From assembly GCA_019856515.1 (NCBI GenBank), contig CP082230.1:3720001-3784000 (forward strand): a stretch of DNA of 64,000 nt, read 5' to 3'. A program made the translations under genes and the position numbers. Source of the DNA: Prolixibacteraceae bacterium (GTDB taxonomy: Bacteria > Bacteroidota > Bacteroidia > Bacteroidales > Prolixibacteraceae). Of this stretch, positions 26,919-35,482 are shown one piece after another. Below the pieces are notes generated by a model. It worked only from the letters and a program-made list of their open reading frames with translations. It was not told the DNA's origin and searched no databases. Each line of letters begins with the position of its first letter. Position 1 is the first letter of the stretch.

Positions 26919-28445
26919 ATGAGAAATATAAAAGGAATTTGCATTCTAATTACAATGTTGTCGTCACTGATAGGCTATGGGCAACCAGAAGAGTTTACCT
27001 TAACATTGGATGGAGCTTGTCGGCTGGCAAAGAGTAACTCGTTGAGTGTTTTTATCAATAAGAATAACTTCCTGTCAAGCTATTGGGAATACCGAACTTA
27101 TAAGGCAGACTTTTTGCCCGAATTATCATTGAAGTCAAACCTTATATCCTATAAGAATGCTAATAACCTCCGATATAATTCGGTAACCAAATCAGAGAGT
27201 TATGTGCACACACAAAATCTTAACTCAGATGTCTCTTTAAGTATTCGTCAGAATGTTGGACTTACTGGCGGGTCGATATTTCTAGAGAGCAGTTTAGATC
27301 GAAATCAAAACCTTGGAGATCAAGAGTATATTCAATATGCTTCGCGTCCATATCGAATTGGTTATTCACAAAAGTTATTTGGTTATAATAGGCTTAAATG
27401 GAGTAGGTTATTAGAACCAAAAAAATATGAGAAGGCCAAAAGAGAATATCTATCTAATCTAGAGAACGTATATATCACTACTTGTAATTACTTTTTTAAT
27501 TATGCTCTGGCTGAAAAGAACCGTGGCAATGCAAAGTATAACTATGACCAGACAAATACCATGGTGCAGATAGCCCATAAGCGATTTAAGATTGGAACTA
27601 TTGAGAAAGATGAACTACTACAATTAGAATTACAGCTGAATAATCAGTCTATTGCATTAAAAGAGTGGGAGGTGAGAGTGCGCAAGAGTAAAGTACAGTT
27701 TCTATCCTTTCTTAGATTGCCACAAGATACAGAGGTGAAAGTTTTGCTGCCAAGTGTTGATTCGATAAGAATTGAAGAGAGCGATGCCCTGACACAAGCA
27801 AGACGATCAAATGTCTTGATGATCCAAAATGAGTTGACGCTATTGAATGACCAATCCAATGTGGCTAGAGTTAAGTCGGAACATCGTTTTCAAGCCAATT
27901 TAAATCTATCGTATGGAATAAATAAAGTAGATGGTAGTTATGACTACAAGAGTAAGGTTCCGTTAAATGGCTCCATCCCGAATGTGTATCAACCGAAATT
28001 TGATGATTATCAGGATTTTGGGGTCTCTTTGAAAATTCCTCTTTTAGATTGGGGGAGACGCAGAGGTCGAGTAGAGATGGCCAAATCAAGACAAGAGGTG
28101 AATCGAATAAAAGTGGAGCAATCACAGATTGATTTTGAGCAAAATGTGCTGACTACTGTGATGGAGTTCAATTTGCAGTACGATAAAGTGAAAGCATCTC
28201 AACGCTCTCAAGAGCTAGCTGAAGATGGTTACGAGGTTACGACCAAGAGATTTAGAAATGGAAATATTGATGTACTACAACTAAATAGTGCCCAAAGAGA
28301 TCGTTCAAGTGCGATGATTAAGGTGATTCAGTCAAAATATAATTATTGGAAGAGTTATTTTACAGTGAGAAAATTAACGCTATATGATTTTAAATCAGAT
28401 GTTGAACTAAGTGAGGACTTTGATGAGTTGGTGAAGAACTTGTAG
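26919..28445 (+). CDS. TolC-family outer membrane efflux protein
   Basis: The 508-residue protein has a signal peptide (MRNIKGICILITMLSSLIGYG) and the two-fold repeat of long helices and outer-membrane strands typical of TolC-like channels. Family segments are EFTLTLDGACRLAKSNSLSV at the start, KRFKIGTIEKDELLQLELQLN in the first repeat and KRFRNGNIDVLQLNSAQRD in the second, with SLKIPLLDWGRRRGRVEMAKS between. It completes the tripartite pump as the last gene of the operon. It lacks an N-terminal lipid anchor. No terminator hairpin was found right after it; repeats start within 75 bases. Confidence 0.93.
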   Translation: MRNIKGICILITMLSSLIGYGQPEEFTLTLDGACRLAKSNSLSVFINKNNFLSSYWEYRTYKADFLPELSLKSNLISYKNANNLRYNSVTKSESYVHTQNLNSDVSLSIRQNVGLTGGSIFLESSLDRNQNLGDQEYIQYASRPYRIGYSQKLFGYNRLKWSRLLEPKKYEKAKREYLSNLENVYITTCNYFFNYALAEKNRGNAKYNYDQTNTMVQIAHKRFKIGTIEKDELLQLELQLNNQSIALKEWEVRVRKSKVQFLSFLRLPQDTEVKVLLPSVDSIRIEESDALTQARRSNVLMIQNELTLLNDQSNVARVKSEHRFQANLNLSYGINKVDGSYDYKSKVPLNGSIPNVYQPKFDDYQDFGVSLKIPLLDWGRRRGRVEMAKSRQEVNRIKVEQSQIDFEQNVLTTVMEFNLQYDKVKASQRSQELAEDGYEVTTKRFRNGNIDVLQLNSAQRDRSSAMIKVIQSKYNYWKSYFTVRKLTLYDFKSDVELSEDFDELVKNL

Positions 28446-28517
28446 GAGAGGTTGTTGTGAATATATCTTGGTTAATGGGCAAGGGATGGAATACTGATGA
28501 ATTCCGATTATTATAGA

Positions 28518-28880
28518 GCCACGAAGACACGAAGGAGTTTTAGCCACGGATTTAACGGATTGGACAGATTTCCACGGATCTTAGTTGATGCGCATGGTAT
28601 GGGACAGCCGCTGGGAGCGCTGAGCTGCCGCTTGTCATCATGTATGAGGAGAGTGGTAACTCAATATTGCTTCATGGAGGTGTTGAACCGTAAGGGGGGA
28701 AAGCACCACGAAGACCCAAAGACACGAAGGAGTTTTAGCCACGGATTTAACGAATTGGACGGATTTCCACGGATCTTGTTGTGTCGCACGGGTGAAGGGA
28801 AGTTCAAAAAATTGACGTGCAAGAATGGAAAACAAGGAATTCATAGCCACGGATTAGACAGATTATCACGGATTTGGTTG
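28518..28880. repeat. Interrupted direct repeat with the CACGAAG...CCACGGAT pattern, 2.5 copies
   Basis: Copy 1 (28518-28580) reads ACGAAGACACGAAGGAGTTT, then AGCCACGGATTTAACGGATT, then TTCCACGGATCTT. Copy 2 (28703-28777) repeats these with few changes. A shortened third copy is at 28843-28880. Runs of this kind are widespread non-coding repeats in environmental Bacteroidota genomes. Confidence 0.75.
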
Positions 28881-28960
28881 TAGTATAAGGGATGGGCAAC
28901 GGTTTTAAAAGCACCACTAAAGACTCAAAGGCCCAAAGTTTTCTTTTCTATGCTGCAACC

Positions 28961-29035
28961 TTCCCTGAAAGGGAAATAGAACATAGCCTAGTGCGAAGCA
29001 CTGGGTATAGGTAATATAAAAATAAGAGGGCTGAA
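28961..29035. repeat. GAA-loop hairpin cluster, second locus
   Basis: TTCCCT-GAA-AGGGAA lies at 28961-28975, CCTAGTGC-GAA-GCACTGGG at 28987-29005, and GGGCT-GAA-AGTCC at about 29028-29040. The order and flanks (CTGCAACC before, GTATAGGT after) match the 8819-9072 cluster. Confidence 0.75.
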
Positions 29036-29215
29036 AGTCCGATCCCATCATTTGATGCATATTCAAACCAAATGAGTTGTCTCATCATTAGTAAACCAGT
29101 TTATTAATGATGATAAATGCTGACATAAACTAAATGGTTGTTACACTATAACAGGGCTCAAGTCCCAATAATACCAATCAAATTTTAAATAATAAAGAAC
29201 CTAAAAACTAATAGA

Positions 29216-30340
29216 ATGAAGAAAAGTATTTTACCCCTAATCTTAATGTTATTACTCTTTGGTTGTGGTTCCAAACAGTCAAGTGATGGTTTCCAAGGCA
29301 AAGTTTTAGATTGTGAAAAGAAAGAGGCTTTTAATATGACTAGTTTGGTTGATCATATTGAATTTGTAACGTTGGAACAAAATAAAGAATCTGTTTTCGG
29401 ATTCGGTACTAAAATAAAATATATTAATGGGTTTTATTATGCGATGAATATAGTAGATGGAGGACGGGTATTAGTATTTGATTCAAAAGGAAAATTCATT
29501 CGTAAAATTGGACGAAAAGGAAGAGGGCCAGGTGAATTTATTAAATCTATTGCTTTTGATGTAGATGATTTAGGGAATGTGTATATCGTAGGTAGTAAAA
29601 AGTTTAAAGTGATCAAGTATAATCGAAATAATAAATTTTTATCAGAGGTGAAGATGGATTTCTTTGGAAAAGGGTTTAGGGTATTATCTGATGATAAGTT
29701 TGTTTTTTTAGCCAATAAGAGACAGTCTGAATATCAAATTTTGGTTACGGATCATCAATGTAATATCATAAAGAAATATTTTAAATATCCAGAAGGATAT
29801 GTTGATAGAGATATAGACTTTTGTCGCTTTAGCAATGCAAAAAATGGTGTGAATTATATTCATCGCCAGAATCAAGAAATATACAATATTACTTCGGATG
29901 GTGATTTAGTTCCATTATATAAACTTGATTTTGGGTGTTATACACCTAGTGAAGAGTCTAGAAATGATCCCAGGAAATTGATTAGAGGTCATAGAGCAGA
30001 AAAATTATTACAAATGCATTTCTGTAAATATGATATATTATTGGGCGAAACATGTATTTATGGAACTTACAATAATACAGAAGCTAAAAAAAATAGATTT
30101 TTTAAATATGATTTAGACAAGAATAAGATGTCTGCAGATTTTGTAGGTTCTGAAAGTAATGAGTGTGATCTACGTCAGATAGTTTTTCCGTCACAACTAT
30201 ATAATGATAGCATAATATTCTCGACTCTTTCCTATAATACATTTAAGAAACGTAATAATAAGGAGTTGCTTCCAGATAGTCTCATTCCGCATTTGAAATC
30301 GGGAGGAACTATTCTTATTAAACACATTTTGAAACAGTAA
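29216..30340 (+). CDS. 6-bladed beta-propeller lipoprotein (paralog 7, mosaic)
   Basis: The 374-residue protein starts with MKKSILPLILMLLLFGC and carries the full motif RKGRGPGEFIKSIAFDVDDL. Its upstream DNA and first 34 codons match those of paralog 8 with only two or three differences (29169-29317 against 30453-30602). The rest of the protein, from about residue 36 to the end, is instead nearly identical to paralog 6 at 17384, including FFGKGFRVLSDDKFVFLANK and HRQNQEIYNITSDGDLVPLY. This is best explained by unequal recombination or gene conversion. It is the first gene after the RND operon. Function unknown, as for the others. Confidence 0.88.
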   Translation: MKKSILPLILMLLLFGCGSKQSSDGFQGKVLDCEKKEAFNMTSLVDHIEFVTLEQNKESVFGFGTKIKYINGFYYAMNIVDGGRVLVFDSKGKFIRKIGRKGRGPGEFIKSIAFDVDDLGNVYIVGSKKFKVIKYNRNNKFLSEVKMDFFGKGFRVLSDDKFVFLANKRQSEYQILVTDHQCNIIKKYFKYPEGYVDRDIDFCRFSNAKNGVNYIHRQNQEIYNITSDGDLVPLYKLDFGCYTPSEESRNDPRKLIRGHRAEKLLQMHFCKYDILLGETCIYGTYNNTEAKKNRFFKYDLDKNKMSADFVGSESNECDLRQIVFPSQLYNDSIIFSTLSYNTFKKRNNKELLPDSLIPHLKSGGTILIKHILKQ

Positions 30341-30499
30341 TCTTACGATGGATAATGTCAATACTTCTGCAACATGCACTCAAAACAAATGATGATAAAT
30401 AGTGATATTAACAGAATGATTGTTGCTATATAACAGGGATTTATGTCTCATTAATACCAATCAAATTTTAAATAATAAAGAACCTAAAAAACTAATAGA

Positions 30500-31618
30500 A
30501 TGAAGAAAAGTATTTTCCCCCTAATCTTAATGTTATTACTCTTTGGTTGTGGTTCCAAACAGTCAAGTGATGGTTTCCAAGGCAAAGTTTTAGATTGTGA
30601 AGAGAAAGAGACGTTTGAAATGCCCAGTTTGGTCGATCATATTGAATTTGTAAAAATAGAAGAGAATAAAGATGCACTGATAGGATTTGGTCCAGTGATG
30701 AAATATAAGAATGGCTTTTATTATATAATGGATATAGTAAAGGGAGATCGTATCCTTGTATTCGATTCGAAAGGAAAATTTATACATAAAATTGGACGAA
30801 AAGGAAGAGGCCCTGGTGAATTTATTAAATGCCATGCTTTTGATGTGGATGATCTTGGGAATGTCTATGTCGTAGACACCTATAATACTAGGGTGATAAA
30901 GTATGACCGTAATAGTAAATTTATATCAGAAGTGAAGATCGATTTTCTTGCAAAAGGCTTTCGTCTACTATCGAATGATAAGTTCGTTTTTTTAACAAGG
31001 AAGAAACAAAAGGCTTATCAAATTCTAGTTACTGATCAGCAGTGTAATGTCATAAAAAGATATTTCAAATTTCCAGAGGAATGTATTGATACAGACCTTG
31101 ACTATAAACGATTTAGCGATGCAAAAGATGGTGTGAATTACATACATCGTCAGAACCAAGAAGTCTATAATATCACCTCTGATGGTGAGCTGAAACCATT
31201 ATACAAACTCGATTTTGGAAGTTTGACACTCTCTGATGAGTATCGAAATAATAGAGGGAAAATGATTCGTGAATATCGAAAGACGAAACTACCACATATG
31301 GAATTTTGTGATTCAGAAATCTTAGTAGGAAAAGATGCTATTTATGGAGAGATCCGTGATTTCGAAAAGAAGCGAAACGGATTCTTTAAATATGATCTAA
31401 AAGGAAATAAGATGTATGCTGATTTTCCTAATAAAAAAGATCGGAGAAATATTAACCAAATATTTAATCCTTTACAGCTATATAACGATAGTATTCTTTT
31501 CTCATTTGAAAGAAATAGTGGAGGTGATAAGATAAATAACAAAGACGCTTTACCAGATAATATTGTAGCTCATCTAGAGTCAGGAGGCTTTGTAATCTGC
31601 AAACATATCCTAAAATAG
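30500..31618 (+). CDS. 6-bladed beta-propeller lipoprotein (paralog 8)
   Basis: The 372-residue protein has the lipoprotein signal MKKSIFPLILMLLLFGC and the mature start SKQSSDGFQGKVLDCE. The motif RKGRGPGEFIKCHAFDVDDL and the middle segment VNYIHRQNQEVYNITSDGEL place it in the subgroup of paralogs 6 and 7, but its body is clearly more diverged from both than they are from each other. The upstream 150 bases are duplicated from paralog 7. Spacing of 159 bases with an AT-rich leader suggests that each of these genes has its own promoter region copied along with it. Confidence 0.88.
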   Translation: MKKSIFPLILMLLLFGCGSKQSSDGFQGKVLDCEEKETFEMPSLVDHIEFVKIEENKDALIGFGPVMKYKNGFYYIMDIVKGDRILVFDSKGKFIHKIGRKGRGPGEFIKCHAFDVDDLGNVYVVDTYNTRVIKYDRNSKFISEVKIDFLAKGFRLLSNDKFVFLTRKKQKAYQILVTDQQCNVIKRYFKFPEECIDTDLDYKRFSDAKDGVNYIHRQNQEVYNITSDGELKPLYKLDFGSLTLSDEYRNNRGKMIREYRKTKLPHMEFCDSEILVGKDAIYGEIRDFEKKRNGFFKYDLKGNKMYADFPNKKDRRNINQIFNPLQLYNDSILFSFERNSGGDKINNKDALPDNIVAHLESGGFVICKHILK

Positions 31619-31922
31619 TAAACTTCAGATTGGGAATATATCGATGTAAATGTTTATGCAACATGCGCTGAAAGTGCTACTCTTTAAGTGTATGTTTCAA
31701 TAACATAAGTTCGAAGAAACGATCTATTTGTTCACATCAAAAGACTGGGTTTTTAATAGTGATAAATAATAACTATAACATGAAGGTTATTCCACTAGTC
31801 TGTTTGATCGCAATATTGTGTATACATCGCCAATGAACGTAAACTAAGCCCTCTATGGGCCTAATGTTCGAGAACTTATTGAGAAACTATACAGTATATT
31901 TTAATACTAATCTAAACAAACG
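31619..31922. other. 304-bp spacer with one GAA-loop hairpin
   Basis: GCGCT-GAA-AGTGC (one G-T pair) lies at 31665-31677, after TGCAACAT as at the other loci. A small hairpin GCCC-TCTAT-GGGC lies near 31849-31861. No gene was found. Confidence 0.5.
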
Positions 31923-33035
31923 ATGAGAACGATACTTTACATTCTAATGATTCTTTGTATCATAAGTTGCGGAACAAAAGAACAACATGAAAAAGAAGGA
32001 TTTAATGGAGAGATCTTAAACTGTGTGGATCGACTAAATTATGACAGCAAGAACTTTGTAGATCATACTGAGTTAATTCCACTAGAGCAAACGGAACAAT
32101 CTGTCTTTTCAGATATTCGGAAGTTGATATACAAAAATAATACTTACTACATAGGTGATCTATTGGATTCAAAAAAGATCTTTGTATTTAATGAACAGGG
32201 TAAGTTTATAGGGAAAGTGGGTCGCTTAGGTAAAGGGTCCGAAGAATACAATAGAGTAAGTGATTTCTATGTGACTGATGATGGAGATGTCGTTATCTTA
32301 ACTGGTTCATCACATCGATTGGTAAAGTATGATATCCAAAACAACTTTCTTTCAGAAGTAAAACTACCTTTCATGGCGGATGCAGTTTTACCTCTTTCTA
32401 ACGATAAGTATATTTTTGCATGTTCTATCCATCAACAGGATGAAAGGGTGGTGGTTACCAACTTAAAAGGAGAAGTTTTAAACAAATATCTGCCATATGA
32501 CAAAAGTGATTACCATGTGAATATTTCTACTAAGGGGAATGATAATCTTCTTCGTGAGACATTGGATGGCGTAACATTTAATCAACCATACGATAGTAAA
32601 ATATATCAGTTTAAGAAGAGTGGTGAGATGGTTGCGCTATATGATTTAGATTTTGGCAAAAATAAGCCTGCGGAAAATACACTGGTCAATGCGGATAAGT
32701 TTTCAAAGACGTATAGAAATAAGTATGTTGAATATCTTAAGATCACTCCACTTGTAGCAAACCGTTCCATATATGGAACGATGCGCCTTGGAAAAAATTT
32801 GGGGGTCTATCGATATGATCTAAAGAAAAGTAGTATGCATGTAAAAAAGGGAGATTTTAAGTCTCTTGATCTTTTAATGCCATTGTATCTACATAACGAT
32901 GTAGAAATAATATCATATGTAGATCATAATATTGTACGATTTACAGATGATGATTCAGGTTTTACAAAATCACAGATGTCATTTCTTCAAAATGGTGGTG
33001 TATTCTTAGTAAAGCATGTACTGAGAGAGAGGTAA
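31923..33035 (+). CDS. 6-bladed beta-propeller lipoprotein (paralog 9)
   Basis: The last of the array, 370 residues, has a signal MRTILYILMILCIISC and the mature part FNGEILNCVDRLNYDSKNFVDHTELIPLEQTEQSVFSDIRKL. The family turn has drifted to RLGKGSEEYNRVSDFYV. The ending GGVFLVKHVLRER recalls the GGTILIKHILK end of paralogs 6-8, so it is their more distant sister. A core-gene region starts 157 bases later, so this gene marks the end of the accessory island. No enzymatic residues are evident. Confidence 0.87.
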   Translation: MRTILYILMILCIISCGTKEQHEKEGFNGEILNCVDRLNYDSKNFVDHTELIPLEQTEQSVFSDIRKLIYKNNTYYIGDLLDSKKIFVFNEQGKFIGKVGRLGKGSEEYNRVSDFYVTDDGDVVILTGSSHRLVKYDIQNNFLSEVKLPFMADAVLPLSNDKYIFACSIHQQDERVVVTNLKGEVLNKYLPYDKSDYHVNISTKGNDNLLRETLDGVTFNQPYDSKIYQFKKSGEMVALYDLDFGKNKPAENTLVNADKFSKTYRNKYVEYLKITPLVANRSIYGTMRLGKNLGVYRYDLKKSSMHVKKGDFKSLDLLMPLYLHNDVEIISYVDHNIVRFTDDDSGFTKSQMSFLQNGGVFLVKHVLRER

Positions 33036-33192
33036 ACTTTTAACAGTCGATATAATTAGGTGCAATAGGTCTCGTTTGGGAATACTAATTTGCTATTGTA
33101 TACTACTTTAGGTGCTAAAATTTATTGTGATTTATGATAACAAAATAGCGATTTACACGTACATAGTTCAAGGAATCATTAAAAAGTGAATT

Positions 33193-34059
33193 ATGGAAAA
33201 TATAAAATTCTATTCAGAGAGATCGACTATTGCTGCCAATTTATATAAGCCTGCTTCTTTTGATGAGCAAACCAAATACCCTACGGTATTGGTATGTCAT
33301 GGGTTTGCAGGGATCAAAGAGCTATTGGTCGATAGCTATGCAAAAGCATTTGCAGACCATGGTTTTGTGGCATTAACTTTTGATTACAGAGGTTTTGGTG
33401 AAAGTGAAGGGGAAACGACCATTGATCCATTAAATCAAGTACAGGATATTTATAATGCAACAGAGTATCTGCGTCACCAATCTTTTGTGGACGTGGAGAA
33501 TATCTCTTTGTGGGGATCCTCTTTAGGTGGTGCGAATGCAATTATTGCTGCTGCTTTAGACTCGGTGTATCGTAGTGTTTGTGTTCAGCTTACATTTGGA
33601 GATGGAGAGCGTGTGGTAACCAATGGTAACGAAGAGACCAAAGCGGCGACTTTAGGAATGATTCGTAAGTTATGGGGACGTGAGGTTCTAAATAATAAAG
33701 GGATGATGGTTCCTTTGAACAAGATGCTTCATGATGAGCAGTCATTGATCTTCTTAAAAGAGAATGCAGATGCTTATCCTGCGTTATTATCAAAAATACC
33801 TTTCAGTACATTGAAAAACACTTTTAGGCTGAAGGCAGAGAAGTTTGTGGCGTTAATTGATGCACCTATTTTGATTGTGGGAGCAGGACAGGATGATGTA
33901 AATCCTGTAGCTGAAAGTAAACATCTTTTTGAAAGAGCAGTGGAGCCTAAAGAGTTGTTTATTGTAGAAGAGGCAGGTCATTATGACGCATATAAAGGGG
34001 CTTCGTTTGATAAAATTGTTCAGAAACAGATCGCTTTCTTTAAAGAACACATAAAATAG
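33193..34059 (+). CDS. Alpha/beta hydrolase (dienelactone hydrolase/FrsA-like)
   Basis: The 288-residue protein has the alpha/beta hydrolase fold and no signal peptide, so it is likely cytoplasmic. The oxyanion segment is CHGFAG (35-40), then FDYRGFGESEG, and the nucleophile elbow is GSSLGG with Ser110. The acid is probably in AGQDDVNPV (near 236) and the base in EAGHYDAY (near 264). These proteins cleave esters or act as general hydrolases, and no substrate can be named. The start at ATG 33193 (MENIKFYSERSTIAANLYKP) is typical. It appears to be transcribed alone, with a 353-base spacer to ribF. Confidence 0.85.
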   Translation: MENIKFYSERSTIAANLYKPASFDEQTKYPTVLVCHGFAGIKELLVDSYAKAFADHGFVALTFDYRGFGESEGETTIDPLNQVQDIYNATEYLRHQSFVDVENISLWGSSLGGANAIIAAALDSVYRSVCVQLTFGDGERVVTNGNEETKAATLGMIRKLWGREVLNNKGMMVPLNKMLHDEQSLIFLKENADAYPALLSKIPFSTLKNTFRLKAEKFVALIDAPILIVGAGQDDVNPVAESKHLFERAVEPKELFIVEEAGHYDAYKGASFDKIVQKQIAFFKEHIK

Positions 34060-34234
34060 ATAGGTTTATTGTAATACCCATTTCATGATGGTGTTATATA
34101 ATTAAACTGCGTGAAAGTTAGGGTCTTATAAACCCATCTTATGGTAGTTTCGCAAACAACGATTTATCTAATATGCAAAGGGGATATATAAGCGTATCTC
34201 ACCACCCCTTAACTCATGGTTTCGATACAGTTGT

Positions 34235-34283
34235 GTTACCCTTTCTTTACCAAAATGACGTGTGGAGGTAAGGAAAGGGTAAC
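34235..34283. repeat. Hairpin with 17-bp arms
   Basis: The arms pair at 16 of 17 positions around a 15-base loop. Direct copies of GGGTAA follow within 25 bases. It lies between the hydrolase and ribF and may end the hydrolase transcript, although no T-run follows. Confidence 0.5.
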
Positions 34284-34380
34284 TTAAGGGTAAGTTTAGG
34301 GTAACTTAAGTATAGGGATGGTACCTGTCATACTGCTATTATTTATATGGATGCGCGACTAAAAAAACAAATGGTTTCAC

Positions 34381-34388
34381 TACTTTTG
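34381..34388 (+). promoter_or_regulatory. Probable -7 promoter box for ribF
   Basis: TACTTTTG matches TAnnTTTG and lies 25 bases before the GTG start, which leaves a short leader. No -33 TTTG was found. Confidence 0.45.
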
Positions 34389-34412
34389 TAGGGTTGAACT
34401 CAAAGGAATACT

Positions 34413-35351
34413 GTGAAAATTTATTACAACTTAGACCACGTTTCGATTTCGAATAGCGCCATCACTGTAGGGACATTTGATGGATTACATTTAGGGCATC
34501 AATATTTGATCAAAGAGCTTGTTCGAAGAGCCAAAATAAAAGGGCTAGAATCGGTTGTATTTACTTTTGATCCATATCCACAAGAAGTTTTTGCTCCCAA
34601 AGGGTTAAAAGCTTCGATTTTATCCACGACTCCTGAGAAGATTGATATCTTAAGATCGCTAGGGGTTGATCATGTGGTCGTTTATCCTTTTTCATTATCC
34701 TTTGCACAATTAAGTGCTTCTTCATTTATTCAATCTATTCTGGTGGAGAAACTTTCTCTTCGTTATCTGTTGTTGGGATATGATCATCGTTTTGGCAAAG
34801 ACCAGGTCGATGATATGTCTACATTAGAGGTGTATGGTCGTCAATTTGGATTTGAGTTAGATAGACTAGACCAGAAAAGAGTCTCTACTTATGATTTAAG
34901 CTCCTCTTTGATAAGACAAAAGATCATGGATGGAGATCTCACTCACATGACAGATCTATTAGGTCGTTACTATTCGATTACGGGTGTGGTGGTGGAAGGA
35001 AAGCAGATTGGTCGCCAGATTCACTTTCCCACAGCTAATGTTCGAATCAATGATGTAAGAAAGCTTATTCCTAAAATTGGCGTATATGCCATCCGTGTAC
35101 TGTGGAGTGGTGACATATACCATGGGATGTTAAATATAGGCATACGTCCGACGTTAGAAGAGAAAGATCCAAAGGCTACTATTGAGGCGCATATTTTCGA
35201 TTTTCATGAGGATATCTATCAAGAGAATATAACCATTGAATTTGTATCGCGTGTACGTGATGAGAAGAAGTTTGACTCTTTGGAGAACCTTATGGAACAA
35301 CTGAAGCAAGACGAAGGTGTTTGTCGTTTGATTCTATCGGGTAAAGAATAA
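34413..35351 (+). CDS. ribF: Bifunctional riboflavin kinase / FAD synthetase
   Basis: RibF converts riboflavin to FMN and FMN to FAD in the cytoplasm. The N-terminal adenylyltransferase domain (about 1-180) has the nucleotide motif TVGTFDGLHLGHQYLI and the later SSSLIRQKI. The C-terminal riboflavin kinase domain (about 185-305) has GRQIHFPTANVRI and NIGIRPTLEE. The length of 312 residues is standard. The gene begins with GTG; the choice is supported by AAAGGAA at 34402-34408, a good ribosome binding site at the right distance. No riboswitch was seen upstream. Confidence 0.95.
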   Translation: MKIYYNLDHVSISNSAITVGTFDGLHLGHQYLIKELVRRAKIKGLESVVFTFDPYPQEVFAPKGLKASILSTTPEKIDILRSLGVDHVVVYPFSLSFAQLSASSFIQSILVEKLSLRYLLLGYDHRFGKDQVDDMSTLEVYGRQFGFELDRLDQKRVSTYDLSSSLIRQKIMDGDLTHMTDLLGRYYSITGVVVEGKQIGRQIHFPTANVRINDVRKLIPKIGVYAIRVLWSGDIYHGMLNIGIRPTLEEKDPKATIEAHIFDFHEDIYQENITIEFVSRVRDEKKFDSLENLMEQLKQDEGVCRLILSGKE

Positions 35352-35420
35352 TTCTAGTTTCATCCATACTAACGTGGATAATATATGATCGAATCGGACT
35401 TTCATCCCTCCTGTTTATTT

Positions 35421-35482
35421 TTCACCTATACCCAGCGCTTCGCACTGGGCTATTCACTATAGCACTTTCAGTGCATGTTGCA
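35421..35482 (-). repeat. GAA-loop hairpin cluster, third locus (reverse orientation)
   Basis: CCCAGCGC-TTC-GCACTGGG at 35431-35449 and GCACT-TTC-AGTGC at 35462-35474 are the reverse complements of the forms at 8844 and 8819, in the matching reversed order, with ACCTATA and TGTTGCA flanks kept. Confidence 0.75.

Larger units (their letters stand above)
28446..29215. other. 770-bp repeat-rich spacer between the RND operon and propeller paralog 7
   Basis: The open frame at 28497-28883 is made of the tandem repeat listed below and is not considered a gene. After it come a run of AAAGACTCAAAGGCCCAAAG near 28919-28938, the hairpin cluster at 28961-29035, and finally the duplicated leader of paralog 7 (from about 29165). 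Confidence 0.6.
34060..34412. other. 353-bp spacer with a 17-bp-stem hairpin and a ribF promoter box
   Basis: GTTACCCTTTCTTTACC at 34235 pairs with GGTAAGGAAAGGGTAAC ending at 34283 (one mismatch), and GGGTAA is then repeated at 34290 and 34300. No FMN riboswitch was recognised. The -7 box of ribF is listed separately. Confidence 0.55.

Noticed and set aside
28518..28880. Possible CRISPR array
   Set aside because: The repeats are long, unequal and only 2.5 in number, with no regular spacers and no cas genes.
28497..28883. 128-codon open frame on the + strand
   Set aside because: It consists of the CACGAAG/CCACGGAT repeat translated twice (RRSFSHGFN twice) and has no start context or family likeness.
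9563..33035. Small secreted peptide genes (NVEALA type) that sometimes accompany such propellers
   Set aside because: I looked for short frames with a signal followed by a Cys-rich tail in all spacers and found none.
34060..34412. FMN riboswitch before ribF
   Set aside because: The conserved RFN-element blocks (AGGGNGAA-type and CCNACNG) were not found; only a simple hairpin and a promoter box are present.
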